Both the position numbers and the translations under genes were made by a program. Below, piece by piece: positions 35,104 through 44,652 of a DNA stretch of 64,000 bases. The stretch comes from Marinobacter sp. C7 (lineage in GTDB: Bacteria > Pseudomonadota > Gammaproteobacteria > Pseudomonadales > Oleiphilaceae), in NCBI RefSeq assembly GCF_022343555.1, contig NZ_JAKQZH010000002.1:917167-981166 (forward strand). The letters are read 5' to 3'. How positions within the stretch are numbered: position 1 is the first letter of the stretch; every line of letters starts with the position of its first letter. The notes below the pieces were generated by a model. It saw only the letters and a list, made by a program, of their open reading frames with translations. It did not search any database and was not told where the DNA came from.

Positions 35104-35134
35104 CAAAAGGCGGATCCGTTTTCACGAATCCGCC
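35104..35134 (-). terminator. Terminator of the CrcZ-like RNA
   Basis: Stem GGCGGAT/ATCCGCC extended by further pairs (35109-35134), followed on the minus strand by CTTTTGATT. Situated 73 nt upstream of the pcnB start. Confidence 0.8.
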
Positions 35135-35490
35135 CTGAAAGCGTTGACGATCTGCATTGTTTTTATTGTTGCCGGGATTTTTCTTGATTTTTGTACCCCA
35201 CTGTATACCTCCAAGTCCGGAGGATCTCAGCAGTGCAAACGGAAAGCTTTGAATACACAGAGCGGTCAGGGACATCGGGCGAGTCTGTCAGCAGATGCAG
35301 TGTCGTCTGGAAGGCGATTCTTCTCTACATCTACAACTCACACGTGCCGTGGGACCACTAAAAAGCAAAGTACCCAAAACACTCAGTTCGCTCACGTTCT
35401 GTTTTTGTTTTTGTTACCGAACGTCTTCCTGCAGCTTTTTGTATTTGTTTTGACGCTGCGTTGCCACTTCTTGTTTTTGTTGTTGTGCGC
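35104..35490 (-). ncRNA. crcZ: CrcZ-like Hfq/Crc-sequestering small RNA
   Basis: About 387 nt, from a predicted start near 35490 to the terminator at 35104-35134. It lies between cbrB and pcnB, exactly where Pseudomonas carries crcZ. The RNA begins GCGCACAACAACAAAAAC and has five A-rich clusters (on the plus strand T-rich at 35470-35485, 35435-35452, 35399-35416, 35178-35194 and 35155-35171). At least four match AAnAAnAA, the catabolite-activity motif bound by Hfq with Crc. CrcZ titrates Hfq/Crc and relieves carbon catabolite repression. Promoter type and length both fit; no protein frame across it is convincing. Confidence 0.82.
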
Positions 35491-35498
35491 TTAATAGA

Positions 35499-35516
35499 TT
35501 GCAGAGTGCGTGCCAG
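35499..35516 (-). promoter_or_regulatory. Sigma-54 promoter of the CrcZ-like RNA
   Basis: The minus strand reads CTGGCACGCACTCTGCAA: a GG-N10-GC spacing with TGGCACG at -24 and TGCA at -12, one mismatch from the consensus TGGCACGnnnnTTGCA. It places transcription start near 35490. Confidence 0.85.
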
Positions 35517-35566
35517 TTTTTGAAAGTCTTTTATTAACAGTGCCTTACGGTTTTGAAGGAAATAAG

Positions 35567-35648
35567 TGTTACCCCGTACTCCTTTCAAGTGTTACTGAGG
35601 TCACAGTTGTTTCCGGAGGAGTGTTACCGTGGGGAACAGGGGGTAACA
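35567..35648 (-). promoter_or_regulatory. CbrB-type activator half-sites upstream of the sigma-54 promoter
   Basis: TGTTAC occurs on the plus strand at 35567, 35590 and 35622, and GTAACA at 35643. The last two form TGTTAC-N15-GTAACA, which agrees with the TGTTAC-N14/15-GTAACA palindrome I recall for CbrB. They lie 50-130 bp upstream of the promoter, normal for a sigma-54 activator. Confidence 0.7.
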
Positions 35649-35683
35649 ACTGATCCCAGGTTCATTTCTTGGCGGGCCTCGGC

Positions 35684-35709
35684 ATAAAAAAAGGGGCCTG
35701 AGGCCCCTT
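35684..35709 (-). terminator. Terminator of the cbrAB operon
   Basis: The stem AAGGGGCCT/AGGCCCCTT with 1-nt loop region (35691-35709) is followed by eight T on the minus strand, directly after the cbrB stop. Confidence 0.88.
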
Positions 35710-35712
35710 CAT

Positions 35713-37113
35713 TCAGCTGCCGGACTTTTTTCGTGGTATCCCCAATCGCTGACGCCGCTCCCAGAGCGACTTCCGGCTGATGCCCAGCTTCTGGGCCAGC
35801 TCTGTCTCGCTCATGCGGTCCTGGTTCTCCAGGACGAAGTGCTGGAAGTAGTCCTCCAGGGACAGGTCGTTGGCTGAATCCGCATCCCGGGTGGAGACCT
35901 GCTCGTTGTTTCCTTCCACCAGCGTTTCGGGGATCTGCTCGTCTCCTCCCTCGCTGTCCAGGTCGAGCAGGGCCGGGGTGATCACATCGCCATCACACAG
36001 GATGGTGGCCCTTTCGATGGCGTTCTCCAGCTCCCGGACGTTGCCCGGCCAGCGGTGGCGCTCCAGCGCGCGCATGGCTTCGGGACTGAGGTTCAGGTTC
36101 GGCTTGCCCATTTTCTGGCCCTGGCGTTTGAGGAACCTCCGTGCCAGGCCGAGGATATCGCTCTGCCGCTCGCGCAGAGGCGGAATGCGAATCTGCATCA
36201 CATTAAGGCGGTAATAAAGGTCTTCCCGGAACTCGCCGGTACGGGTCATTGCCTTGAGGTTGCGGTGGGTGGCCGCAATCATCCGCACATTGACCTTGCG
36301 ACTCTGGGTGGAGCCAACCTTGCGGATCTCGCTCTCCTGCAGCACCCGAAGCAGCCGCGCCTGCGCCTCGGCCGGCAATTCGCCGATCTCATCCAGGAAC
36401 AGGCTGCCGCCGTCAGCGGCCTCGATCAGACCGGTGCGGGCCGATACGGCACCGGTGAAGGCCCCTTTTTCGTGGCCGAACAGCTCGGATTCAATCAGGC
36501 TCTCGGGGATGGCGGCACAGTTCACCGAGATCAGTGGCTTGGATGCCCGGGGGCTGAGCAGGTGCAGGGCACGGGCGGCCAGTTCCTTACCCGTTCCCGA
36601 CTCGCCCTGGATCAGGACCGTGGTTTCGGTCGGTGCCACCTTCCGAATCAGGGTGAACACCTTCTGCATTGCGTCACACTGGCCGAACATGATGCTGGCC
36701 GGGTCGCTTTCCTCCGGTTTGTCGCCGGAATCGGTCCCGCTGTCAGATTCGGCGCCAGCCGGCCCCTGGCGCGCCAGGATGTTTTCCACCGCGGCCAGCA
36801 TTTCGTCGTGGTCGAAAGGCTTGGCGATGTATTCGACGGCCCCCATTTTCATGGAATCAACTGCCGAGCGCAGGCTGGCGTAGCTGGTCATGATCAGTAC
36901 CGGGGTGTTGGGCGCACGGTTAATCAGTTCGGTGCCTGCCGCGCCGGGTAGCCGGAGATCCGAAATGATCAGGTCAAACTGATCCGGCTCATGGTTCTGT
37001 TCGGCTTCCTCGACCGACCGGGCATCGGCTACCTCATAGCCGGCGTGTTGCAGGAGTTTGCGCACGGCGGAACGAATGATGTCTTCATCTTCTACAATCA
37101 GAATGCGGGGCAT
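35713..37113 (-). CDS. cbrB: Sigma-54-dependent response regulator CbrB
   Basis: 466 residues: receiver domain (about 1-120) with acceptor Asp in [10 protein letters not shown]. The AAA+ domain (about 145-375) has Walker A GESGTGKE and the sigma-54 contact loop GAFTGA. The C-terminus carries a Fis-type HTH ([24 protein letters not shown]). The neighbouring CbrA-type kinase and crcZ identify it as CbrB, which activates carbon- and nitrogen-source genes and the CrcZ RNA. Separated from cbrA by 7 nt. Confidence 0.92.
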   Translation of the reverse strand: MPRILIVEDEDIIRSAVRKLLQHAGYEVADARSVEEAEQNHEPDQFDLIISDLRLPGAAGTELINRAPNTPVLIMTSYASLRSAVDSMKMGAVEYIAKPFDHDEMLAAVENILARQGPAGAESDSGTDSGDKPEESDPASIMFGQCDAMQKVFTLIRKVAPTETTVLIQGESGTGKELAARALHLLSPRASKPLISVNCAAIPESLIESELFGHEKGAFTGAVSARTGLIEAADGGSLFLDEIGELPAEAQARLLRVLQESEIRKVGSTQSRKVNVRMIAATHRNLKAMTRTGEFREDLYYRLNVMQIRIPPLRERQSDILGLARRFLKRQGQKMGKPNLNLSPEAMRALERHRWPGNVRELENAIERATILCDGDVITPALLDLDSEGGDEQIPETLVEGNNEQVSTRDADSANDLSLEDYFQHFVLENQDRMSETELAQKLGISRKSLWERRQRLGIPRKKSGS

Positions 37114-37120
37114 AGCGGTT

Positions 37121-40105
37121 TCAGGACCTTTCGTTCTGGCTGGCCGGAGTATCGTCGGTTTCGGGGCTGTACGCTGGCAGCCTCAGACGGACACAAGTGC
37201 CGGTGCCGGTATCGGGATTTGCCGGACTCTCGACCTGGATGTTGCCGTAGTGTTCCTCAACGATGCTGTACACCAGAGACAAGCCAAGGCCCGTCCCCTT
37301 GTCAGGAGCCTTGGTGGTGTAAAAGGGCTCGAAAATATGGTCGAGCTGGTCTTCCGGGATACCCGAGCCTTCATCAATGACCTCGATAATAGCGGAGTAG
37401 CTGTCGCCGTTTCCACTGACCCTGATGGTACCACCCTCGGGGGAAGCGTCTCGTGCATTGGCCAGCAGGTTGACGAATACCTGTACCAGGCGCTGTTCGT
37501 CGCCAAGCACCAGCAGATCTGCGGGTACATCATTGAGATAGCGGATGCCCATGCCCTTGTCGCTGAGAGACAGGAGGTTGATGGACTCCTCCACGCAACG
37601 GTGGATGGAGACCGGTTCGTACCGGTTGGCATGGGCATGGTTGCCCGTGCGGGCAAAATTCATCAGTGACTGCAGGATGGTGGAGATGCGCCGTGTCTGT
37701 TGCTGAATCTGGTCGGCGGTATCCAGGATGTCCGGGTTGTCGGTTTCCAGTTTCAGGTTCTGGGCGAGTGAGGAGATACCGGTAACCGGGTTGCCGATCT
37801 CGTGGGCAACGCCGGCCGCCAGGCGCCCAACGGATGCCAGCCGCTCGCTGTGCATCAATTCGTCCTCGAGCAGTCGGGTTTCGGTCTGATCTTCAACCAG
37901 GATGATGCTCCCGCCCTCGGTGTGGTCCGGCCCACTCAGTGCCGCCTTGTGCAGATTCAGCCAATGCGGCTTCCCGCGCAGGTCGAGCCGGTGCTTGTAC
38001 CGGTGCAGCTCCTCGCCGCGGTTGAAGTCTTCCAGCAACAGGTGCCAGTGCTCGGGAAGTGCCATCAGGCGGGCCCCGACCACATCGTCGGCAGTGATAC
38101 CGGTCAGTTCTTCCATGGCGTGGTTCCACATCAGGATTTCGCCATCCTCGCCCACCGAGCAGGCAGGAATCGGAAGATTCTGCAGGGTCTGACGGTAATG
38201 CCGGCGCAGGTTGTCCAGCTCGCCGGCCAGGCCGGTCAGTCTGTTCTGGTAGTCCCCGAGTGCACGCTCAACATAGCGGATGTCCTGGCCGGTATTGCCC
38301 CGTGCCAGGGGTTTGAAGCCCAGGTGGCGGTGGACCATGTCCCGGGCCACGGAAGGGCCGAGCAGGCCCGAGAGATTGATTTCCACCTGGTCCCGTAACC
38401 GGCGAAGCTGGTAGGGCCGATACTCAACATTGGGCAGTTTCAGTTGTGCCAAGGCCCTTTCCACTTCCCGCTTTGCAACGCCATGGCCCAAGGGGTCAGA
38501 GAGCTGGCGGATGAACTCGCTCGAGGAGCTGGCCAGCAGTTCCCGCCGTTGGGGGCGGGACAGTGCTCCCAGCGAGCAGGCCTGGGCGGCACTGGTTTCC
38601 TCCGCGGAACTGGCGCTGAGAATCGAGAACAGGCCAAAGACCGTGACATTCGCGGTAATGCTGATAAATGTGAAGATGTGCCAGTTGCTGTAATCCGGCA
38701 CCAGCGGCACATTGAACCAGGCCAGCGGGTTGATGGTGTGCGAGAAGGGCAGAACCAGGGTGGCCAGCCAGATGACCAGTCCGGTAACAAGGCCGGCAAT
38801 CAACCCGCGGCGGTTGCCTTCCGGCCAGTAGATGACTCCCAGGGCGCCGGGCAGCAGTTGGAGCATCCCGGAAAGTGAAATGGCACCCAGGATGGCCAGG
38901 TCCAGGTGCTGGCCCACGGTTTCATGGAACAGCAGGGCAAAGAAGATGATGACCGCGATCAGCAGACGCTTGACCCACTGCAGCCAGCGGTAGATGTCCG
39001 CCTGGTCCCGGGGCGTCTTGACAGGAAGCACTACATGGTTGAGCACCATGCCCGCCAGCGCCAGGGTGCTGACAATCATCAGGCCGCTGGCCGCCGACAG
39101 GCCGGCAATGTACATGAGCAATGACAGCAGGGGGCTGTCCAGTGCCCGGGCAACACCCACGGCGTAGAAGTTGGGCTCGCCACCCACTCCCAGAGCCTGG
39201 CCGCCCCAGAGAATCACGGGAACCGGCAGGGCCAGTAGCAGGAGGTAAAGTGGCAGACCCCAGCTGGCCTTGGCCAGGGATTTGGGTGAGGGGTTTTCGC
39301 TGAACGTCATGTGGTACATGTGAGGAAGTACCAGCGCGCCTGCGAAGGACATTAGCATCAGCGCGCGCCAGCTGCCGTCGTCTATGGCCAGTGTCATGGT
39401 TCCGGTGGCGGCCTTGTTCATGGCGAGCCACAGGTCCAGCCCCTCCATGCCGTCAAAGACCCTGAACAGTATGACCCCGCCAATCGTCAGCAGCGCCCCC
39501 ACCTTCACCAGGGAGTCGAAGGCGATGGCCAGTACCAGCCCCTGGTGGTTCTCCGAATTCTGGTTGCGGCGGGCGCCGAACAGGATGGCAAACAGCAGTA
39601 CGATCAGGCAGAACAGCAGGCTCATGGCCTTGGGCGAGGTGTCCGGGGCCAGAATGCTGGCAGAGACTGCCACCGCCTGGATCTGCATGCTCAGCAACGC
39701 CAGGATGGCGGCCCCGGAACAGAGAGTCACCAGCGTGCCCGCCCATTGGCTCCGGTAGCGATAGGCAAAGAGGTCGGCCAGAGAGGTCAGCTGGTAGGCC
39801 CTGGCAATACGCATGATCGGATTGAGCAGCACCGGGGCCAGCAGGAAAGCACCGCTGATACCCAGGTAATAGGCGAGGAAGCCATAGCCGGTCTCGGCGG
39901 CCATACCGATGGCCGCATAGACTGCCCAGATGCCGGCATAGACGCCAAGGCTGAGGGTGTAGACCAGGGGGTGACGTACCCAGTGTTTGGGCAGCATACC
40001 CTGTTCGGTAATCCAGGCCACACCGAACAGCAGGAGCAGGTAAACCAGGCTGGCCAACACGAGGCCGGGTGCACTAAAACTCATTGGGATCCCGTCGCCA
40101 TTCAA
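37121..40105 (-). CDS. cbrA: Sensor kinase CbrA with Na+/solute symporter domain
   Basis: 994 residues. The first ~500 form a 13-helix SSF (sodium:solute symporter) domain ([24 protein letters not shown] is typical). A linker and a PAS domain (about 635-740, [24 protein letters not shown]) follow. The HisKA phosphoacceptor is in [19 protein letters not shown] (near 775). The HATPase has [36 protein letters not shown] and GTGLGLSL. This architecture is specific to CbrA-like kinases. The trigger is unclear; histidine transport is reported for the Pseudomonas protein. Confidence 0.93.
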   Translation of the reverse strand: MNGDGIPMSFSAPGLVLASLVYLLLLFGVAWITEQGMLPKHWVRHPLVYTLSLGVYAGIWAVYAAIGMAAETGYGFLAYYLGISGAFLLAPVLLNPIMRIARAYQLTSLADLFAYRYRSQWAGTLVTLCSGAAILALLSMQIQAVAVSASILAPDTSPKAMSLLFCLIVLLFAILFGARRNQNSENHQGLVLAIAFDSLVKVGALLTIGGVILFRVFDGMEGLDLWLAMNKAATGTMTLAIDDGSWRALMLMSFAGALVLPHMYHMTFSENPSPKSLAKASWGLPLYLLLLALPVPVILWGGQALGVGGEPNFYAVGVARALDSPLLSLLMYIAGLSAASGLMIVSTLALAGMVLNHVVLPVKTPRDQADIYRWLQWVKRLLIAVIIFFALLFHETVGQHLDLAILGAISLSGMLQLLPGALGVIYWPEGNRRGLIAGLVTGLVIWLATLVLPFSHTINPLAWFNVPLVPDYSNWHIFTFISITANVTVFGLFSILSASSAEETSAAQACSLGALSRPQRRELLASSSSEFIRQLSDPLGHGVAKREVERALAQLKLPNVEYRPYQLRRLRDQVEINLSGLLGPSVARDMVHRHLGFKPLARGNTGQDIRYVERALGDYQNRLTGLAGELDNLRRHYRQTLQNLPIPACSVGEDGEILMWNHAMEELTGITADDVVGARLMALPEHWHLLLEDFNRGEELHRYKHRLDLRGKPHWLNLHKAALSGPDHTEGGSIILVEDQTETRLLEDELMHSERLASVGRLAAGVAHEIGNPVTGISSLAQNLKLETDNPDILDTADQIQQQTRRISTILQSLMNFARTGNHAHANRYEPVSIHRCVEESINLLSLSDKGMGIRYLNDVPADLLVLGDEQRLVQVFVNLLANARDASPEGGTIRVSGNGDSYSAIIEVIDEGSGIPEDQLDHIFEPFYTTKAPDKGTGLGLSLVYSIVEEHYGNIQVESPANPDTGTGTCVRLRLPAYSPETDDTPASQNERS

Positions 40106-40268
40106 GCCAGAAACCGATGGCGATCAGTCCCGCCCAGATAACATAGGGGCTGTACCAGACGTTGCCGGGCGCAGTCCACCAGTCCAGGATGTTGGGAGAA
40201 AAAATGTATATGGCCAGAACCAGCAGGAAGACCAGACGGTAAATGTACATCAGGCTCAAGGTCCGCAC
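40074..40268 (-). CDS. cbrX: Small membrane protein upstream of cbrA, CbrX-like
   Basis: Up to 64 residues (start at 40268 or at the downstream ATG 40250). Two hydrophobic helices (about 7-24 and 40-55) with three Trp between and a charged tail RRDPNEF. It overlaps the cbrA start by 32 nt, implying translational coupling. Pseudomonas has a small cbrX gene in the same place, proposed to aid cbrA translation. Name by position and size, not by sequence match. Confidence 0.65.
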   Translation of the reverse strand: MRTLSLMYIYRLVFLLVLAIYIFSPNILDWWTAPGNVWYSPYVIWAGLIAIGFWLEWRRDPNEF

Positions 40269-40300
40269 TGAAGTGTAAGAAGGGCTTTATACCATGCCGG

Positions 40301-41173
40301 TTAGCGGGCTGTCAGGTCGATTGCCTGCCGGCGCCAGTGCTGGCAGGCCCAGGCGAGGATCTCATCCGGGGTTGATGCCTGCAGTGACGCCGGTGGTTCC
40401 TGACCGAGTGCGTCCAGCGCGCGGAACAGGTTTTCGGGAGCGCGGTCGTCATCGAGCGCGGGGGCGTGGGTCTGCTTGCTCAGTTTCTGCCCCTGTTCGT
40501 TCAGGATTACAGGGATATGCAGCCAGCGGGGTGGCTCGGCGCCCAGGGCCCGGAAGATCTGTTGCTGTTGAGCGGTCATGTCCAGCAGGTCCGAGCCCCG
40601 CACCACGTCGGTAATTTCCTGGTCGATGTCGTCCACCACCACCGCCAGTTGGTAGGCGTAGAAGCCTTCCTTGCGGAGGATGACCGGGTCATCGAGTTCT
40701 GCCTGCACCTCCTGGTGTTGAGGGCCGAGCAGCTGATCTTGCCAATGGCAGTGTTCGTCGTGCAGGGCAAACCTGACCGCAAAGGGGCGGTCGCCCGGTT
40801 GCCGGGGTGCGTCCCGGCACTGGCGCGGGTGTCGGCCGCCATTGGCCTGAAGTTCCTTGCGGGAGCAGGGGCAGCGGTAGGCGTGGCCGGTGGTTAACAG
40901 TTGATCGATGGCGTCCTGGTAGGCGTCGTGGCGTCGGGACTGGAACCGGACCGGCTCGTCCGGAAACAGGCCGTGGGCGTCAAGGCTCCGGAGAATCTGG
41001 CCGGTGGCCTCCGGCGGTTCCCGAAGCGGGTCCAGGTCTTCGATGCGAATAAGCCATTGGCCCTGCTGGGCGCGGGCTTCGACGTAACTGGCGACAGCGG
41101 TAACAAGAGAGCCGAAATGCAGTGGGCCAGTAGGAGAGGGTGCGAAACGGCCCCGATAGCGTGGATTGGCCAT
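40301..41173 (-). CDS. gluQ: Glutamyl-Q tRNA(Asp) synthetase
   Basis: 290 residues, like a glutamyl-tRNA synthetase without its anticodon-binding half. HIGH-type motif APSPTGPLHFGSL near residue 11-23, KMSKS-type QKLSKQTHA near 229, and a zinc-binding CPCSRKEL segment near 99-106. It glutamylates queuosine in tRNA-Asp. Located just downstream of dksA, as in many gammaproteobacteria. Confidence 0.93.
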   Translation of the reverse strand: MANPRYRGRFAPSPTGPLHFGSLVTAVASYVEARAQQGQWLIRIEDLDPLREPPEATGQILRSLDAHGLFPDEPVRFQSRRHDAYQDAIDQLLTTGHAYRCPCSRKELQANGGRHPRQCRDAPRQPGDRPFAVRFALHDEHCHWQDQLLGPQHQEVQAELDDPVILRKEGFYAYQLAVVVDDIDQEITDVVRGSDLLDMTAQQQQIFRALGAEPPRWLHIPVILNEQGQKLSKQTHAPALDDDRAPENLFRALDALGQEPPASLQASTPDEILAWACQHWRRQAIDLTAR

Positions 41174-41183
41174 GGAAAACTCA

Positions 41184-41215
41184 GTCTGCCGGTCCGCTTG
41201 CGGTTACCGGCAGAC
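41184..41215 (-). terminator. Possible dksA terminator
   Basis: A 10-bp perfect stem GTCTGCCGGT/ACCGGCAGAC follows the dksA stop. The tract after it is GAGTTTTCC, a weak T-run, so termination may be partial and allow read-through into gluQ. Confidence 0.5.
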
Positions 41216-41229
41216 AGCTATTCTCGGGA

Positions 41230-41670
41230 TCAGATGCCGGTCTGGCGCTCGCGAATCTCGGCGAGCGTCTTGCAGTCAATGCACAGGGTGGCCGTCGGGC
41301 GAGCCTCAAGACGACGGATGCCGATCTCGACACCGCACTGATCGCAGAAGCCATAGTCGTCCTTGTCGATCCGGTCGATGGTCTGGTCGATCTTCTTGAT
41401 CAACTTGCGCTCACGATCGCGGGTACGCAGCTCCAGGCTGAATTCCTCTTCCTGGGTTGCGCGATCACTGGGATCCGCGTAATTTGCTGCGTCTTCCTGC
41501 ATATGGTGCATGGTGCGGTCGACTTCTTCCATCAGCTCCTGTTTCCATTGCAGGAGCAGATCCTTGAAGTGCTGCAACATCTCGGCACTCATGTACTCTT
41601 CACCCTTCTTCATTTCATAGGGGGTGAAGTTGGTAAAACGTTCGCGTGACTGTTCTGCAGTATTTGCCAT
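41230..41670 (-). CDS. dksA: RNA polymerase-binding transcription factor DksA
   Basis: 146 residues from ATG 41670 (MANTAEQSRERFTNFTPYEMKKGEEYM); the longer frame runs into the intergenic region. Coiled-coil domain with the tip DPSDRATQEEE (Asp residues that reach the active site) and a C4 zinc finger (CDQC and CIDC). With ppGpp it represses rRNA promoters, such as the tandem promoters at the end of this window. Confidence 0.96.
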   Translation of the reverse strand: MANTAEQSRERFTNFTPYEMKKGEEYMSAEMLQHFKDLLLQWKQELMEEVDRTMHHMQEDAANYADPSDRATQEEEFSLELRTRDRERKLIKKIDQTIDRIDKDDYGFCDQCGVEIGIRRLEARPTATLCIDCKTLAEIRERQTGI

Positions 41671-41847
41671 TGAACCCGGCCTCTTGTTTGTACTCCACAA
41701 GAACGCTTTGCTTCCCATCGTGCCAGCCCCGTGGCTGTGCGATTGTACCCTGGATGAAGCGTTCGTCCTGAAACGGGAATTTGCGGAAAATAGCAGATTA
41801 GTTACGGGGGTGCCAGCCTTGTGACACTGACTTTTTGCGGAGATCAC

Positions 41848-42579
41848 ATGAAGTATTCAGAACCTTTGGTTGAAGGCCGGCTCATTCGGCGCTACAAGCG
41901 CTTCCTGGCGGACATCCGGCTACCTGACGGTGAGGAGGTGACGGCGCATTGCCCCAATACCGGTTCCATGCGCGGCTGTCAGCCGGACAATGCCAGGGTC
42001 TGGCTCAGCCAGAGCAACAATCCCAAACGCAAGCTGAAGTACACCTGGGAGCTGGTGGAGACCCGCCCGGGGGTATTGGCCTGCGTCAATACGGCCAGGC
42101 CGAACGCTCAGGCCCGACATGCGATTGAAAGCGGCGTGGTGAGCGAGCTGGCCGGCTATGGCCAGTGCCGGTCAGAAGTGAAGTACGGTGGCGAGAAAAG
42201 TCGCATTGATCTCCTGCTGTCGGGCCATGACCACCGACCCGATGCCTGGGTTGAAGTGAAAAACGTGACCCTGGACGAGAATGGTGCCGGATATTTCCCC
42301 GACGCAGTGACCACCCGGGGGCAGAAACATCTGCGGGAGCTGATGGGGCAGGTCGAACAAGGCGAGCGCGGCGTCCTGTTTTTTGTCGTGAACCATACCG
42401 GCATCGACGAAGTGCGCCCCGCTGACCATATTGATCCGACCTACGGTCGCCTGCTTCGCGAGGCCGTGGCCGCCGGCGTCGAGGTGATCGCATATCGGGC
42501 AGCACTGGCGAATGGCGGGGGAGATCCCTCTGGCAACCTTGAGCTGGTCGAGGCCATTCGGGTCAATCTGGCAGCCTGA
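41848..42579 (+). CDS. sfsA: Sugar fermentation stimulation protein SfsA
   Basis: 243 residues from ATG 41848 (RBS GCGGAGA). It carries the SfsA signatures [23 protein letters not shown] and KSRIDLLLS...[10 protein letters not shown], the latter with a nuclease-like D-(x)n-ExK arrangement. Its biochemical role is still poorly defined; nucleic-acid binding has been proposed. It converges with the Rieske gene, overlapping by 17 nt. Confidence 0.92.
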   Translation: MKYSEPLVEGRLIRRYKRFLADIRLPDGEEVTAHCPNTGSMRGCQPDNARVWLSQSNNPKRKLKYTWELVETRPGVLACVNTARPNAQARHAIESGVVSELAGYGQCRSEVKYGGEKSRIDLLLSGHDHRPDAWVEVKNVTLDENGAGYFPDAVTTRGQKHLRELMGQVEQGERGVLFFVVNHTGIDEVRPADHIDPTYGRLLREAVAAGVEVIAYRAALANGGGDPSGNLELVEAIRVNLAA

Positions 42580-42934
42580 TCTGCCACTGGCCGTCCTGCT
42601 CCCGTACCTCCAGGGCCGTCAGCGCATCGCCCTGGCAGGGACCGGCGATGCATTCACCGGTTGCGGTCTTGAACAGGGCGCCGTGGGTGGAGCACTGGAG
42701 GAACAGGTTGTCCGAATCCATGAACCGCCCCGGCATCCAGTTGAGCTCGATGCCCAGATGAGGGCACTGGTTCAGGTAGGCCCTGGGCTGGCCTTCATCC
42801 AGGAACAGGAAACCGGTCAGGGGCATTCCCGCCGGTTCCCTGGCTTTTACTGTCAGCCGGAACTCGATGAACCGGCCAGGTTGCAGGTCGGCCGTGGGGC
42901 AGACTGGCTGCCAGGAGGGGGTGCTTTCAGCCAT
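42563..42934 (-). CDS. Rieske [2Fe-2S] domain protein
   Basis: 123 residues from ATG 42934. The Rieske ligands are visible: CPHLG near residue 57-61 and CSTHGALF near 81-88. Similar small soluble Rieske proteins act as ferredoxins for oxygenases or are of unknown role. No oxygenase lies nearby. It is 20 nt downstream of the kinase-like gene. Confidence 0.85.
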   Translation of the reverse strand: MAESTPSWQPVCPTADLQPGRFIEFRLTVKAREPAGMPLTGFLFLDEGQPRAYLNQCPHLGIELNWMPGRFMDSDNLFLQCSTHGALFKTATGECIAGPCQGDALTALEVREQDGQWQIRLPD

Positions 42935-42954
42935 GGATATCCCTTGCCGGTGTC

Positions 42955-44532
42955 TCAGCGGCCCTGCAGGCCGAAATGCTGGCGAATGCGGTCTGCCACT
43001 GCCTCGGCCACATGTTCCTGATCTGTGTGCAGGTGCACAGTGTGGGCCTTCTCCATCGCCGTCAAAGGTTCGAACCAGCCCTGCTGGGCGTCCAGCAGCT
43101 CCTCGGTGGCTTCGGAGGCATCGCCGGAGCGACTCCGGATCCATTGCCGGCGCAGCTCTTCCGGTGCCTCACAGTGCAGCAGGGCAAAGGGCACGGCCTG
43201 TTCTTCGGCCACGGAGGCGAAGAGGTCCCGCTCACTCTGTTTCAGGCAGGCAGCATCAATTACGACCGGGATGCCGGCCGCCAGAAGCTGTTCTGACAGG
43301 TCCGCCAGGCGCTGATAGGTCAGGGTGGTGGCCTCCGGCGTGTAGAGGCCTTCGCCGGTATCGGATTTGCTGTCGGCAAGAGGGCCCAGGCCATGCAGTC
43401 GTTTGCGTTCGACGTCGGAACGAAGCCGGATCAGCCCCAATTCCCCTGCCATGGCAGCGCTGACACAGCTCTTCCCGCTGGCGGACAGGCCGGTGGTAGC
43501 CAATAGATACGGGTTGGGAATGATACTGTAATCCTCGGCCAGCTGGGCATAGCTCCGGTAGCGCTGCATCAGTCCGGACTTTTCATCTTCGCTGAGGTCG
43601 GGATTGCCCAGGGTAAACAGGGCAATCTTGGCCCGGACCATCGCGCGGTAGGCTTTGTAAAGGGGCAGCAGTGGCAGGGCTTCGAAGTCGCCACGGTACT
43701 CCAGATAGGTGTTCAGTACCCGGTTGGCCAGGGCCGGTTCGCCGCGGGATTCCAGGTCCATCAACAGGAAGGCCAGGTCGTTGATGACATCGATCCAGCG
43801 AAACGGCTCATTGAATTCGATGCAGTCGAAAACAGTGACCTCGCCCTCGAAAACAGTGATGTTGGCCAGGTGGAGGTCACCATGGCACTCGCGCACAAAG
43901 CCATTTTCGCGGCGCCGGGCGATCAGATCCCGGTGCCTGTCAAAGGTGGTCCGGGTCCAGGCTTCCAGATTATCCAGTTGCGCCAGCAGAGTCTTGTCGT
44001 CGATCAAGGGGCGGATCTGATCGAAATTCTCCTGCATGGCGGCGTACACCGCATCGGGAGTGCCCAGCGGCTTGTCCTCCGCCACCGGCGGCAGTTGATC
44101 GTGGAATTCGGCCGCCTGGCGGGCCGCCGTGGCGAGCAGTTCGGGCGTCAGCTGGCCACGCTCCTGAAGGCGATCGAAGAGCTGACCCTGGTCGAATTCC
44201 CGCATGCGGATCACGTATTCGAACGGCTCTCCCTCACCCCCGATCACCGGCTGATCCGGGGTGCCGGTGATCGGTAGCACGTCCAGGTAGAGCCTGCTGG
44301 CGAGCCGCCGGTTCAGTCGCAGCTCCTCTTCACAAAAATGCTTGCGGCGCTCAAGAGTGGAGAAATCCAGAAAACCGAAGTCCATGGGCTTCTTGATCTT
44401 GTAGGCGTAATCCCCGGTGAGGATGACCTGGGAAATGTGAGTCTCGATCACCCGGAAGTCCCGGACAGGGTGTTCATACAGCGCCGGATTCTGCAGTGCC
44501 TGAATCAGCGTATTGCCGGATGTCTCGCTCAC
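42955..44532 (-). CDS. Two-domain protein: aminoglycoside phosphotransferase-like plus P-loop kinase
   Basis: 525 residues. The N-terminal half (about 25-335) has an APH-like fold, with catalytic-loop ECHGDLHLANI and metal-binding DCIEFNEPFRWIDV. The C-terminal half (about 345-520) is an AAA/zeta-toxin-like kinase with Walker A TTGLSASGKS. This fusion (COG2187 plus COG0645) is widespread in proteobacteria, but its substrate is unknown. Not evidence of antibiotic resistance by itself. Confidence 0.82.
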   Translation of the reverse strand: MSETSGNTLIQALQNPALYEHPVRDFRVIETHISQVILTGDYAYKIKKPMDFGFLDFSTLERRKHFCEEELRLNRRLASRLYLDVLPITGTPDQPVIGGEGEPFEYVIRMREFDQGQLFDRLQERGQLTPELLATAARQAAEFHDQLPPVAEDKPLGTPDAVYAAMQENFDQIRPLIDDKTLLAQLDNLEAWTRTTFDRHRDLIARRRENGFVRECHGDLHLANITVFEGEVTVFDCIEFNEPFRWIDVINDLAFLLMDLESRGEPALANRVLNTYLEYRGDFEALPLLPLYKAYRAMVRAKIALFTLGNPDLSEDEKSGLMQRYRSYAQLAEDYSIIPNPYLLATTGLSASGKSCVSAAMAGELGLIRLRSDVERKRLHGLGPLADSKSDTGEGLYTPEATTLTYQRLADLSEQLLAAGIPVVIDAACLKQSERDLFASVAEEQAVPFALLHCEAPEELRRQWIRSRSGDASEATEELLDAQQGWFEPLTAMEKAHTVHLHTDQEHVAEAVADRIRQHFGLQGR

Positions 44533-44652
44533 GGTGTTCTCCTCAGATTCCCTGAACTCATTGATTTTTGAAGCCCTATCATAACGGCAGATTACAGAAA
44601 TAACACACAGCAGGCCTGCCTCATCGGGGGCTCCCTTCGCTATAATCGCGCC

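Noticed and set aside
35030..35588. Open frames on both strands between pcnB and cbrB
   Set aside because: They have biased, repetitive residues arising from A/T-rich motifs, no good ribosome binding sites, and lie across a sigma-54 promoter and terminator that define an RNA gene.
42955..44532. Aminoglycoside-resistance phosphotransferase
   Set aside because: The APH-like half is fused to a P-loop kinase in a widespread chromosomal family with no shown resistance role, and the genomic context is core.
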